Shown here piece after piece: positions 36,931 through 54,811 of a stretch of 64,000 nt of DNA. The stretch spans positions 3,416,578 through 3,480,577 of the forward strand of contig CM035360.1 in the NCBI GenBank assembly GCA_020137815.1. Reading direction: 5' to 3'. The notes under the pieces were generated by a model. The model made no database searches. It was not told where the DNA came from and saw nothing but the letters and a program-made list of their open reading frames with translations. Position 1 is the first letter of the stretch; every line of letters begins with the position of its first letter. The position numbers and the translations under genes were made by a program. Source of the stretch: Hormiphora californensis (lineage: Eukaryota; Ctenophora; Tentaculata; Cydippida; Pleurobrachiidae).

Positions 36931-37365
36931 AATTTGAGCGCTTTTCTTCGTTCTTATTGGGCGAAGAAAAGTGCTCAACGTTTCATTCACGTCAAGCTGC
37001 TCTGAAACTAAACTGTTCAAAATGGTTGTGGCTACTGCCACTGGTGTTCCTGGGCTACGTGCCCGACCAAAGCTGTCATCATAATAATCATGGCTGTACA
37101 ATTTGCATCACTGTTTTTTTTACTTTTTTAACTGTTCACAACTGTACAACTGTTTACTTTATTGCAGGTTTTCTGTTGCTAGTTTTTGGGTTTATTACCC
37201 GATTCACGTTGAAACGGAGAAGACTGTACAATTTCTGCTCTGCCGTGGATCGCAAAACAACTGTTTAGCAACTATTCCTCCTGCATTAGACTAGAACCCA
37301 TTCCGCATAACCAAGATACGTATCCTCAGGGTGGTAGTAAACAGTGCACAAATACCAAATCAGGA

Positions 37366-38124
37366 TTACTTCTTCTTCTTCAACTCCTTCTCGAGTTTGT
37401 GTTTCTCCTTCTTGTACCTCACGTAATCCTTAGCTTCTTTGAGAGTGTAGCTCGGCCCTGGTGGTTTCTTCGTTTTCGTCACAATGACATCGCGGGCTTT
37501 AGCTGTCGCAGGTGATTTCCTTCCTCCGTTACTGGATGATGGTCCTGCCCTTACTGGTGATCCGTCGGTTTCCTCCTGAGTGCGACTGGAGTTGCTTCCT
37601 CCTAAAGTGTCGTACTGGAGTCTTTCTGGAACTTTCCTTTTTCTGGAACTTTTTCGTCTTGGTTCAACATCCACGTCCTCAACTGCAGAGGAATAGTCAC
37701 TTTCTGAGGCATGTTCTTCTTCCGATTCTACTGCTATTGGTTCCAACGACTGTTCTGCATGTGCTTCCGATGTAGGTTCCAACTGCTCTACTGGCTGCTC
37801 TACTGGCTGCCCTGCTGGCTGCACTGCTGGCTGCACAATTGGCGGTACAAATTGCTGTTCAACTGGGTTTTCTACCGGCTGCTCTACCAAATGCTGTTCC
37901 GACGGCTGCTCCGGTTCTGTTTCAGTTAATTGGTTGTGAAGTGCTACTGTCATTGTTTGCTCGAGATTTAGCTCGTGCTCTGGTTCTGACCCTAGGGAAC
38001 GGATAGTTATCGTCATCTGACGACGTGCTGTCAGATTCAACTGGCCTATTACTCGGCCTGTCTGTTCCTGTTGTAGGGGAGCTACTGTTTGGCAATTTAT
38101 CCGGGATTGCTCTAGAATGCTCAT
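37366..38124 (-). CDS. Third reading frame of the Gypsy element (pol C-terminal extension or accessory protein)
   Basis: 252 residues, overlapping the last 203 bp of pol in another frame. The N-terminal half is rich in Glu, Gln, Pro and Val with EQPVEQP-like repeats. The middle is acidic and followed by a basic RRKSSRKRKVPERLQYD segment of the type often found at the C-terminal end of Gypsy polyproteins. The tail is Lys-rich and probably coiled coil. No transmembrane segments or envelope features. How it is translated is not evident; I found no slippery heptamer in the overlap. Confidence 0.7.
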   Translation of the reverse strand: MSILEQSRINCQTVAPLQQEQTGRVIGQLNLTARRQMTITIRSLGSEPEHELNLEQTMTVALHNQLTETEPEQPSEQHLVEQPVENPVEQQFVPPIVQPAVQPAGQPVEQPVEQLEPTSEAHAEQSLEPIAVESEEEHASESDYSSAVEDVDVEPRRKSSRKRKVPERLQYDTLGGSNSSRTQEETDGSPVRAGPSSSNGGRKSPATAKARDVIVTKTKKPPGPSYTLKEAKDYVRYKKEKHKLEKELKKKK

Positions 38125-41100
38125 TCTGCTTGTATAGCTTCATTTTAGAAATGTTCACAACTTTTTTCACACTCTCTATGTTAACGACATAGTTCCAGTT
38201 TGAGAGTTTCTCTGTTATTTCGAAAGGACCTCTGAACCTCGGTTGCCATTTATGCTTTGCTGGCTGAATCAATAACAAACAAAACTGGCCAACTTCAAAA
38301 AATGGACCTTTTATTTGTTTATCATAGCTAGCTTTCATGTATTTTGCTTTTCTTTCAGCTGCTTCGACCACTTGTCTAGTGATGCTCTGCATGTTCATGT
38401 AATTCTCATATGCAGTCTGCTTTTGGGCACTATTTTCATCACTGTTGGATTGAATTAGAGAATTCAACCTACTGTTATCTGCCACAAATAAATCTCTAGG
38501 TGCGACTAGATCTCTGCCATAAACAACAAAGTTTGCTGAAACGCCTGTTTTAGTTGACTTCAGACTGTTCAGGGTAAAGACAATGTATCCTATCCATCTG
38601 TCAAAGTTTCGCTGTTGAGAACTGTTGAGAGAAGTGCGAATACACGTGTTTATTTTCTTGTTGAATGCTTCACATCTGCCATTTGTTTGGCAATGCCATG
38701 CGACACCGTGCTTATCTTCAATATCGAACATCTGCATGGTTGCTGTGAATAATTTGCTGGTGAATGCTGAACCTAAATCGTGCATGATTCTTCTAGGTGT
38801 ACCAAAGCGTAGTATCCAATTGTTAATAATTACTTTAATTGCTTCTTCTGCTCCAGTAGATTTGACAGGAACGCAAACTAAATAGTTGCTGAACATGTCA
38901 ACCATAGTAAGAAGTGCTGTAAAACCTCTGCTGTTCGGGGTTTTGGAATACTCCAAGTAATCAATAGCCAAACACTGACCGAACTCTGTATAAACGATCG
39001 GTTTTAATGGGGCACGTTTGAAACTGTGGGGCTGCTTACTTTTTGCACAAGACACACATGCTTCACAATAAAGCTTAAAATGTTTTCTCTGTTTGTAGAA
39101 ATAAAACTGCTTTTGGCAACTGTTTAGCGAAATTTCTGCTGATGGGTGCCCATTGTTGTCATGGAAACTGTAAAGTGCTCTCTCCACAAGTGTTTTGGGT
39201 AACACTGCGAGCCTTCTGTCATTTTCTCTGTTATCTGGATCAATCCAGATCTTGTAAAGGATACCATCCTCTACAAACAAGCTGTTTAGATTCTGCCAAT
39301 AATGAACTAACTCACTGGAGTGCTTCCTGCTGGACATTGAATCCGGATGTTGACCACTTTCAATCCAGTTAATGACTGTGATCAAAGTCCTATCATGTTG
39401 GTATTCATCAGCTATCTCTTTCAGGTTGATAGCTTTTTTGAGATCCTGTTGACTTGTTCTGAGCACATGGCTGATTCTGCTAATTGTGCTATCGGTGCTG
39501 TTATCTGTTTGTGTCTTCACACTTTTTGTCTTCTTTTCCATTTGAATATCAGCTGACTCGCCTGAAGTATGCTTCACAGTGAATCTGTACTGTTCTAGCT
39601 CTGCTAACTTTCTATGAATAAAGCTGCCCTCGTTCTTGAAAATAGTTTTCAATGAAAGAAGAGCCTTGCAGTCTGTTAGTACTGTAAAGTTACGGGCGCC
39701 TGCTAAATAAACGCGGTAGTGCTTCAAGGCATGACACAAGCCTAAAAACTCTAACCTAGTTGCTCCCATCTTCTGCTGGTGTGCGGGAACTGCTTTGGAC
39801 CAAAATGAAATAGTTCTGCGAGTACCACCTATCTGTTGAGTGAGAGTTGCACCGTGTCCGATCTTGCTAGAGTCAATAGTTAACTCGTAAGAATCGTGCG
39901 GATCGTCATACTGCGGGATTGCAAGGACGGGTGCTGAGCAAAGTTTCTCTTTTAGTTGCTCAAATGCTGTTTGGGCACGACTGTCCCATTCAAACTTTTT
40001 TCCCTTTCGGAGCAAGCTGTAAAGCGGACCTGCTATTCTGCTGAAGTGCTTGATGTAGTTCCTGTTGTAGTTAAGAGATCCTAGGAACTTCTGTAACTGT
40101 TTCACTGTTTTTGGAGGTTCTAGCTGCGAAATTGCATCTGCTCGAGTAGGGTCAACTTTAATTCCCTCTCTGCTGATAAGGTGGCCAAGAAATTTGACCT
40201 GTTTTCGAAACAATTGTGTTTTTGTTGGGCTGACTTTGATGTTTGCCCAAGATAATCTTTCCAATACGAATTGCAACTTCTCAATATGATCTTCCTCACT
40301 GTTACTGCCGACTAGGATGTCGTCAAGGAAACAGATCAATGCTTGGAAAGGAACTTTCGAAAATAACATGCTCATGCATCTTGCAAACTGTGAAGAGCTA
40401 CTTGTTTGACCCATAACGAGTCTAGCCCACTGATGCCTAGTATTGTTGTAGGTGAAAGCTGTTAGAGGTCTGCTTTCCTCATCCAACCGGATCTGGTTAA
40501 ACCCTTTTGTGAAATCCATGGACGTTAACCAATTACACTCTGTCATATTGTCCATTATGCTATTAACGTTAGGAAGAGCAAACTGATCTGGAAGGCAATT
40601 TGCATTTAGCTGCCGAAGATCTTGTATAAGCCTGTAACTATCATTTGTACCTGGCTTTTTAACGAGAAAGATAGGACTGTTCCACAAGCTGGGAGTGCTG
40701 CATTTTTCAATTTGACCTGAATCGATTAGTGTCTGTACCTCTTTTTCCATGTGTTTCTGCAAGTTGTATGGGACTGGTCTTGAAGGGATCCACCTAGCCA
40801 CGTAGTTATCTTTCAGCTGGATGTTGGCCTTGTAGAACGATGCCTCACCTAAATCAAATTTATGCCTGGAAAAACAATGGTTATACTGTTTTATAAGCTG
40901 TTTTAATCTCAGTTTACTGTGTTCTGAAATTTGTAACTGCTCAATTTGCAACTGTTCATAAAGCTGTTCTACATTCTGCCATTGGCCTTCTGTAGTTGTC
41001 TCTTCTTCCGATTTAGCATCTGGAAGACGAGGGATATCAATCGAACTGTCATACTTCCCGTGAAGATTTGCTTTAGATCGATCTCTATAAGACTGATCAA

Positions 41101-41752
41101 CTGGAAACATGTTTGCTACAATTCTGTTTTTGTGCAATGTGATATCGCATGGGAGCGGGTTGACACATCTAACTGCTACGAAATTCTTGTCACTGTGAAC
41201 AAGAGAATTTTCAACACAAATACCAAGAGAACCTGGCATTTTTCTGTTACCGATAACCATTCCTTCTAGGGTACCACCATTGCTTGGTCTCACTAACCTG
41301 CATTTGATGTGCATTACTGAATTTGCTGGTAAGCACGCTGTTTTGCAGACTTTGACTTTGCAACTGCTAGTTAGTGTACGGGGTGTGTCATAAAAACTTG
41401 TTTTTCCATACTTTGTTCGTATTTGCTTTCTTGGCATGTCTATCGTTAGACTCAGTTTCTCAAGTAGTTCTGTTCCTGCTAGTACATCATCAGGCAAATC
41501 ATCCATGACAATGAATGTGTGTGTTACTTCTGTTTTTGCAACTGTTATAGGGAATGTTACTTCTCCCCTTGTTCTCACTTCGTTGTTGCCAAGGCCTTTA
41601 ATAACCCTTGTTGCTGGTGTAATTCTATCCAATAAATTCAACTGTTCTGTGGTACGTGTGCTTATCAAGCTAGCACTAGCTCCTGTGTCGATTAAAATGT
41701 TAAGTGGGATATCAAAAACTGTTCCACGTACTATCACACTGGGACCAATCAT
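37922..41752 (-). CDS. pol: pol polyprotein of the Gypsy element (protease-RT-RNase H-integrase)
   Basis: 1276 codons from the first ATG, open without a stop. Aspartic protease with LIDTGAS near the start. Reverse transcriptase with the DFTKGFNQI motif and the catalytic box written FLDD instead of the usual YxDD. RNase H with TIDSS and LTDCKAL. Integrase with an N-terminal zinc site (HDNNGH ... CEAC), DDE residues in AIDYLE, HDLGSAF and NGRCEAF, and a C-terminal GPF/Y-type module (RGPFEITEKLSNWNYVV). The frame is also open upstream of the ATG as far as the end of gag, which fits expression by a -1 frameshift at 41818-41824 rather than from the ATG. Confidence 0.93.
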   Translation of the reverse strand: MIGPSVIVRGTVFDIPLNILIDTGASASLISTRTTEQLNLLDRITPATRVIKGLGNNEVRTRGEVTFPITVAKTEVTHTFIVMDDLPDDVLAGTELLEKLSLTIDMPRKQIRTKYGKTSFYDTPRTLTSSCKVKVCKTACLPANSVMHIKCRLVRPSNGGTLEGMVIGNRKMPGSLGICVENSLVHSDKNFVAVRCVNPLPCDITLHKNRIVANMFPVDQSYRDRSKANLHGKYDSSIDIPRLPDAKSEEETTTEGQWQNVEQLYEQLQIEQLQISEHSKLRLKQLIKQYNHCFSRHKFDLGEASFYKANIQLKDNYVARWIPSRPVPYNLQKHMEKEVQTLIDSGQIEKCSTPSLWNSPIFLVKKPGTNDSYRLIQDLRQLNANCLPDQFALPNVNSIMDNMTECNWLTSMDFTKGFNQIRLDEESRPLTAFTYNNTRHQWARLVMGQTSSSSQFARCMSMLFSKVPFQALICFLDDILVGSNSEEDHIEKLQFVLERLSWANIKVSPTKTQLFRKQVKFLGHLISREGIKVDPTRADAISQLEPPKTVKQLQKFLGSLNYNRNYIKHFSRIAGPLYSLLRKGKKFEWDSRAQTAFEQLKEKLCSAPVLAIPQYDDPHDSYELTIDSSKIGHGATLTQQIGGTRRTISFWSKAVPAHQQKMGATRLEFLGLCHALKHYRVYLAGARNFTVLTDCKALLSLKTIFKNEGSFIHRKLAELEQYRFTVKHTSGESADIQMEKKTKSVKTQTDNSTDSTISRISHVLRTSQQDLKKAINLKEIADEYQHDRTLITVINWIESGQHPDSMSSRKHSSELVHYWQNLNSLFVEDGILYKIWIDPDNRENDRRLAVLPKTLVERALYSFHDNNGHPSAEISLNSCQKQFYFYKQRKHFKLYCEACVSCAKSKQPHSFKRAPLKPIVYTEFGQCLAIDYLEYSKTPNSRGFTALLTMVDMFSNYLVCVPVKSTGAEEAIKVIINNWILRFGTPRRIMHDLGSAFTSKLFTATMQMFDIEDKHGVAWHCQTNGRCEAFNKKINTCIRTSLNSSQQRNFDRWIGYIVFTLNSLKSTKTGVSANFVVYGRDLVAPRDLFVADNSRLNSLIQSNSDENSAQKQTAYENYMNMQSITRQVVEAAERKAKYMKASYDKQIKGPFFEVGQFCLLLIQPAKHKWQPRFRGPFEITEKLSNWNYVVNIESVKKVVNISKMKLYKQNEHSRAIPDKLPNSSSPTTGTDRPSNRPVESDSTSSDDDNYPFPRVRTRARAKSRANNDSSTSQPIN

Positions 41753-41761
41753 GCTTCTTTC

Positions 41762-41824
41762 GGGTTGTATTGTTGCAACTGTTGCTTTTCCTGTTTTCGT
41801 TGCACAACCCCTGTCTAGTTTAAA
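41762..41824 (-). promoter_or_regulatory. Programmed -1 ribosomal frameshift signal, gag to pol
   Basis: Minus-strand heptamer TTTAAAC (41818-41824) is in the gag frame as T TTA AAC and is followed directly by the gag stop TAG (41815-41817). A slip of -1 enters the frame that runs open into pol. After a 7-nt spacer, GGGTTGT (41804-41810) pairs with ACAACCC (41762-41768), and the adjoining GCAAC (41799-41803) pairs with GTTGC (41775-41779), giving a 7 + 5 bp stem with an internal bulge. Heptamer, spacer and stem match the classical retroviral arrangement. Confidence 0.82.
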
Positions 41825-42792
41825 TTAAATCTGCATTCTGATCGGTAATGCCCTTTTTGCTCACATTTCCAACACACAATTTCTTGTTTCCAGTCTTTTC
41901 TGCTATCTCGCCTGCCTCTGGAATTGCTTCTGTTGCCTCGGTGCCTGTTTCTACTGCTGTGATATCTGTCTCTGCTGTATGATCTTTGTCTGTTTCTGTA
42001 CGGCGTGGGTGATCGTCCCCTGTAACTGTTGTTCCGATCTCCTGAAGACTCTCTGCTATAATTGCTGCGACTTTTTTCAAACTTGATGTTTGGTTCGGCA
42101 CTGTTTTTGAGAATTGAGCTGGGCTCTTTCTCAAACATGTTCGATACACTTTCTAACCTTTTTGCTAATCTCACTGCTTCTCTGTAGGTTGCGATTGTTG
42201 CCTCATTCAGTTTCTGTCGCATAGTGCTGTCAGAAATACCCCTTAATAATGCTAGGAGGCACGCTTCTTCAGCCTGTTCTGGCGCACTGTACGCCATGCT
42301 GCTTGCTTCTTGTAGTCTGTTACAAAAATCGGTAATTGTTTCCCCTGCGTTTTGCTTCATGTTCAGGAGGCTGTTCTTGAAAGAGATGGACTCTTCTCCA
42401 TACATAGCTGTTATGAAGTGTTTGCAAAGCTGATTCGCGTCTCGCTTTTGTGCAATTGTGAGTGTCGCTGCTGCTGTTTTTAAGGTGTTGTATGTTGCAC
42501 TGTCAACATTCTGCAAAAACAAGAGATTCAGGTTCTGTTTTAGTCCTGTCATCTCCACGTAAGATTTAAATCTGTCACAATAATTGACGAATGTATCCCC
42601 TTTGTTCATTTTTGGGGGTTTTGTTATGAAAGAGAGATTGCTGAGTCTGCTAGAGGTTGCTTCAACTTCATCTGCCTCTTCCTTGATTTGAATATCTGCT
42701 TCCAAATCTGCCAGCTGTCTTTTTAGAGATTCCAACTCCTCTTGCGTACTGCTGAGTTGCTGTTTCAAAGTTGCTTCTTCTTCTGGGTTCAT
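41815..42792 (-). CDS. gag: gag protein of the Gypsy element
   Basis: 325 residues starting at ATG 42790-42792, close to the primer-binding site. The N-terminus is a coiled coil rich in Glu, Leu and Gln (about residues 5-45). The middle resembles a Gypsy capsid (the retrotransposon gag family). From about residue 225 it is Arg/Ser-rich, and it ends with one CCHC zinc knuckle, CWKCEQKGHYRSEC, which binds the element RNA. The stop codon overlaps the frameshift signal. Confidence 0.93.
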   Translation of the reverse strand: MNPEEEATLKQQLSSTQEELESLKRQLADLEADIQIKEEADEVEATSSRLSNLSFITKPPKMNKGDTFVNYCDRFKSYVEMTGLKQNLNLLFLQNVDSATYNTLKTAAATLTIAQKRDANQLCKHFITAMYGEESISFKNSLLNMKQNAGETITDFCNRLQEASSMAYSAPEQAEEACLLALLRGISDSTMRQKLNEATIATYREAVRLAKRLESVSNMFEKEPSSILKNSAEPNIKFEKSRSNYSRESSGDRNNSYRGRSPTPYRNRQRSYSRDRYHSSRNRHRGNRSNSRGRRDSRKDWKQEIVCWKCEQKGHYRSECRFNLN

Positions 42793-42796
42793 TTTT

Positions 42797-42808
42797 TCTC
42801 AGGCTCCA
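42797..42808 (-). promoter_or_regulatory. Candidate primer-binding site
   Basis: Minus-strand TGGAGCCTGAGA starts 2 nt after the 5' LTR end and would pair with a tRNA 3' end in ...TCTCAGGCTCCA. The tRNA species cannot be named from this window. Confidence 0.5.
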
Positions 42809-42810
42809 CT

Positions 42811-43377
42811 TGTTAAGATGAGTCTGTTCAAGATGCTGTGAGCAGGGGGATGCAATGTAGCTGGGTACTGAGTGCCGTTCGCTAGTACAATCCGCAAACC
42901 GACCAACGATGCCGGGGGGTCAAAGAGATACAGCGATATAAAAGGGGGCAATAAAATGAAATGCTAAATACAAAGTAAAAATAGAAACTACGTTCAAGTG
43001 TCTCAAACTACAGAGTCTCTCTGATGCACAGTTGGGTATCGGTGCAGCGTCCCCGAGAATGATTCGTCACATCCTTTTATAATCCATCCATCGTCTCTGC
43101 AGAACTCCGTGACCTTCGTGTCTCCAATCTCGTGACCAACGGGGAGTAGTTTTAACATCGTCGTATCGCTGGTGCTAACTCCGATAAGCGGTTGTTCTGT
43201 CATTATGATGTCAACTCTGCTAAGAGCATACTGCTTACTGAGCGCGACCTTTATGCTGAGATAAGAAACTTTTAACTATGGCTACTGTGTAGTGCTGGGA
43301 ATGAAACCTGCTTTACATGAGAGCCTGTTTAGGATAAAACCTGTTTGTCTGTTCGAATGACAAACCATGTTACAACA
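42811..43377 (-). repeat. 5' LTR of the Gypsy element
   Basis: 567 bp, TG at 42811 and CA at 43377 in plus orientation. It carries a TATA-like TTTTATATCG on the minus strand near 42930-42940, a plausible promoter for the element. Confidence 0.93.
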
Positions 43378-43580
43378 TTGATATTGGAAAGTTATTGGAT
43401 GCAGGGCAAGTTATCACCTGCAGGTTACATAACGTTCCCTCGAATAAGGCACGGTCGGGCTTTAAAATAAAATAGGTGGTAGGTGAGCCCAAAAGTATCC
43501 CTCATTTGACCCTCAAGCCTGATATTTATTGAAATTCAAATTTATTTTTGTTTTAGTCGTCTGGAGGTCTTCATGCACAT
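43378..43580 (+). repeat. Duplicated segment, copy B, directly beside the Gypsy LTR
   Basis: Same sequence as 18747-18922 with about 5-8 percent differences. Its left edge coincides with the LTR end. It leads into a possible exon. Confidence 0.9.
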
Positions 43581-43615
43581 GTACGTTCCATGGATGGCGG
43601 ATGCATCTAATTTAG
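43557..43615 (+). CDS. Possible orphan exon inside the duplicated segment
   Basis: Preceded by a strong acceptor (TTTATTTTTGTTTTAG) and followed by GTAAGT. One frame reads RLEVFMHMYVPWMADASNL. The copy at 18747 retains the first bases of the same exon before the N gap. No neighbouring exon or family could be recognised. Confidence 0.35.
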
Positions 43616-45240
43616 GTAAGTAGCCAGTAGCGATAGATTAAAATCTCTTCGAAAGCTCCTCACTTTTAATTTTAAAAAAAAAACCAGGGTCCTTATTTTC
43701 TGTTTTTTGTAACGTTCCTTGTCCCTCTAATTGCCCAAAAGGTGCCCCCCAACTGAGAAAAGGGACTCGAAACCCAAAAAGGTGATTTGTTAATTACAAC
43801 GGGGAAATTGCGTCAAGTTTAACAGTGCCCCTCCGCCAAAGGAAAAAGAAGAGACCGAAAGGAAAAAGAAGTGAAGGGAAAAAATTTGTAATGAGTTGGA
43901 CTATCAACTCCCACAATCTTGCCAGAGATTATTTTTTCTCTACTATACGCCCTGGTTTTTCCCCAAAACCGTTTTCCCCAAAGGTTCACGTAGGGTGAGG
44001 AAAACGAGAGAAGAGTTTATGCCAGGAAGAAAGAATAAGAGAAAGAAAGGGAACAAAAGATGAAAAAAAAGTGGACAGTGTTAATAAAAAACAAAAGTGA
44101 AAAAAATTTTTTAATAAATTCCCCCCGGTTTTCTTGAACACTTTACACACACACAAGGGGGAAAAAAACAAGGGTTAGACAATGTATGTATTCTTTCCGG
44201 GAAACTTGAAAATTAAATTTTAAAAAAGAAAAAAAAAAAAAAATGATCGTTTCATGTCCCTAAAAAGATTTTAAAAATTGGTTGTTTCCCCCGCATAGGG
44301 TTTTTACAAAAACACTTACGAAATCATGGCCCAAAAAGTGGAACCAATTAATCAAAGTTTCTTTGCGCTTTTCCTTCTTGGCATCAAAAAAAAGAGGGTT
44401 TTTATTGTTGCCAAAAACTTCCAATCATAAATCCAAAGAAAATGAAATGCAGACGGATAAAACCAAACCCCCAAAATTTCCTCTTCTTCATCAATCACAA
44501 CCCTCTTTCTTTTTCTCTTAATCTCTCTCTCTATCTCTCTCCTCTCTCCTCCCTGTTATAACTGTTAAAACACTAGACGTATACTGATTTTCTCTTCCAC
44601 AAACGCAGTTCATATCTCTCTCCCTGCTTCACATATATCATATTTAAAAAACTCGAAAATGTCTTTTTCCAGCCGAGAATCGTATAATATTCTCAAAACG
44701 AGAGAAATGTGTTTCTCACAAATACAATATTATTTACAATAAATAACTTTGCGCACATAATGTCCTGGTGAGCTGCTTGTAGCACGCACTGCAGAAGAAA
44801 AAATTTCTCGGGGGTGGGTTTTCACAAAAATGGGGCGTAGTAGGTTCAGAAAACCCCCAAATTTTGGGGGGTCTTTCCTGCTTTAAAAAAACCCCTCTTT
44901 TTGGGGGGTTTTTGGGTCGGGGTCTCTTTTCCAGAAAAAAAGAAACAATGCCCCCGGGTTAGGAAGAGAAAAAAATTTGAGTTGGGAGATGACCAGGGGT
45001 TTGAGGGGGGAAAGGGGGGGAATCCCCCTTTTTTCAACTACAGACTGTAACGGGCCCCGGTTTTTTGGGAGGGCATCTTTTTTTGGGGAAAAATAGTTTT
45101 TTGTGGGGGGGGAAAAAAAAAAGTAATCCCAATGTCTTCCCAACGAAGAGGGGGCTGATAGTCGCAGGTGCACGTTTGTACGGGTGTGCGTGCGAGTCTG
45201 TGCTGCAAAGACCTGTCAGCAGTTAGTTTTCTTCTTTCAA
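43616..45240. other. Second homopolymer-inflated block
   Basis: Same character as 34225-36359: runs such as CCCCC, AAAAAAAA and GGGGGG every few dozen bases, most marked at 43660-44320 and 44780-45180. No gene recognised. A purine-rich G/A stretch and a (GA)n tract follow at 45240-45410. Confidence 0.55.
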
Positions 45241-45375
45241 GAAAAGGGAGAGAAAGAAATAGGAGGGAAGGGGGGGAAAAAAAAAAGGGGGAAGGGGAAA
45301 AAAAGGGGGAAAAGAAAGGGGGAAGAAGAAGGGGGGGAGAGGAAAAAGAGAGGGGAGGGGGGAGAGGGGAGAGGG

Positions 45376-45413
<38 letters not shown>

Positions 45414-45574
45414 TTTCGTAATGCTGAATGAAGGAGAGAACCCTGACAAAGGATTTACTATGAAAGCATTGTCCACTTGAACAGTTGTATGACTTGTACG
45501 AGAGTGTTGTTGGGGGAAATTGAAAATAGAAATGAGAGTTTAAACAAACACACGCAATGACAAATTCAGGGGAG

Positions 45575-54001
<8,427 letters not shown>

Positions 54002-54470
54002 TGCTGAAGTTGGGGAAGATTTTATTTTACAGAAATCAGAACTAAACTCTAAATTATTAATTAGCAGCAAAATCTTTGATTTTTGAACAAGTTGAAAGGA
54101 GGGTATTTTGTCAAGTAATGGGCTGAGGAAAGTCGAAAGATACGGCAAGTAACGAGTGATAATCTCGCGTCAAATCTTGAAACTGATAAACGAATGATAA
54201 CGCATGACAGGGATGCTGTCTCTCGGATTCATGGTTGCAAATGCGATCCCTGGAAGATAATTGATGACTGCAAATTGTGTTAGCGAAATAAGACCTAAAT
54301 TTTACATTCACTATCATTCGAGATGATACACGAAACCAATCATGGATCAGCGAACGTTACGTTAGCTGACCTAACGTCGGTGCCCGGTGGTCGTCAGTCG
54401 GCTTGACTGATGAATGGGGCATCGTTTGATATCAAACTAAAAATAATAAGGTCAAAAAAATTCCTCAAGA
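54002..54470. other. Upstream region of the FKBP gene
   Basis: The probable promoter and 5' UTR of the minus-strand FKBP lie here. No TATA box is clear at a convincing distance. Contains GTTACGTTAGCTGACCTAACGTC with the short inverse pair CGTTAGC/CTAACG near 54357-54376. Confidence 0.4.
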
Positions 54471-54811
54471 TATAATAATAATAATAATAATATTCCGCGC
54501 TTATATACCGCCCATACCCGACGGAAACATGTCAAAATATTGACGATGTTCCGCCGAATCATCAGAGCGGTATATCCTCAACTAATTATATGACACACTC
54601 GAACAGCTCTGGTTGAAAACAATATATAGAAGACTAAATAAACTTGACTTATAAAACTGAGGGAATAACTGGTCCCATAATCCTGTAGCTATAAATTAAA
54701 ACACACTTTACTCACACCTGCTCGAAAAAAGGATACTAGGTAACGAATTAATAACATGGCCAGAGAGAGGATGACACTGATTGCCCGCAGGCCCCACAAC
54801 TACAACAAACA

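Larger units (their letters stand above)
36360..43377 (-). mobile_element. Gypsy (Ty3-like, Metaviridae) LTR retrotransposon, nearly intact
   Basis: Two LTRs of about 560 bp with TG...CA ends (minus-strand sense TGTTGTAACATGG ... TCTTAACA), nearly identical over most of their length, enclose gag, pol and a third reading frame, all open. Order protease, reverse transcriptase, RNase H, integrase places it in the Gypsy lineage. The leader between the 5' LTR and the gag ATG is only about 18 bp. The left flank (ACCCT) and right flank (TTGAT) do not form a 5-bp target duplication. The first 80 bp of the left LTR are corrupted compared with the right one, and that side adjoins the homopolymer-rich block. 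Confidence 0.95.

Noticed and set aside
37366-38124. Third Gypsy frame as an envelope gene
   Set aside because: No signal peptide, transmembrane segment or Cys pattern; it is charged and Lys-rich.
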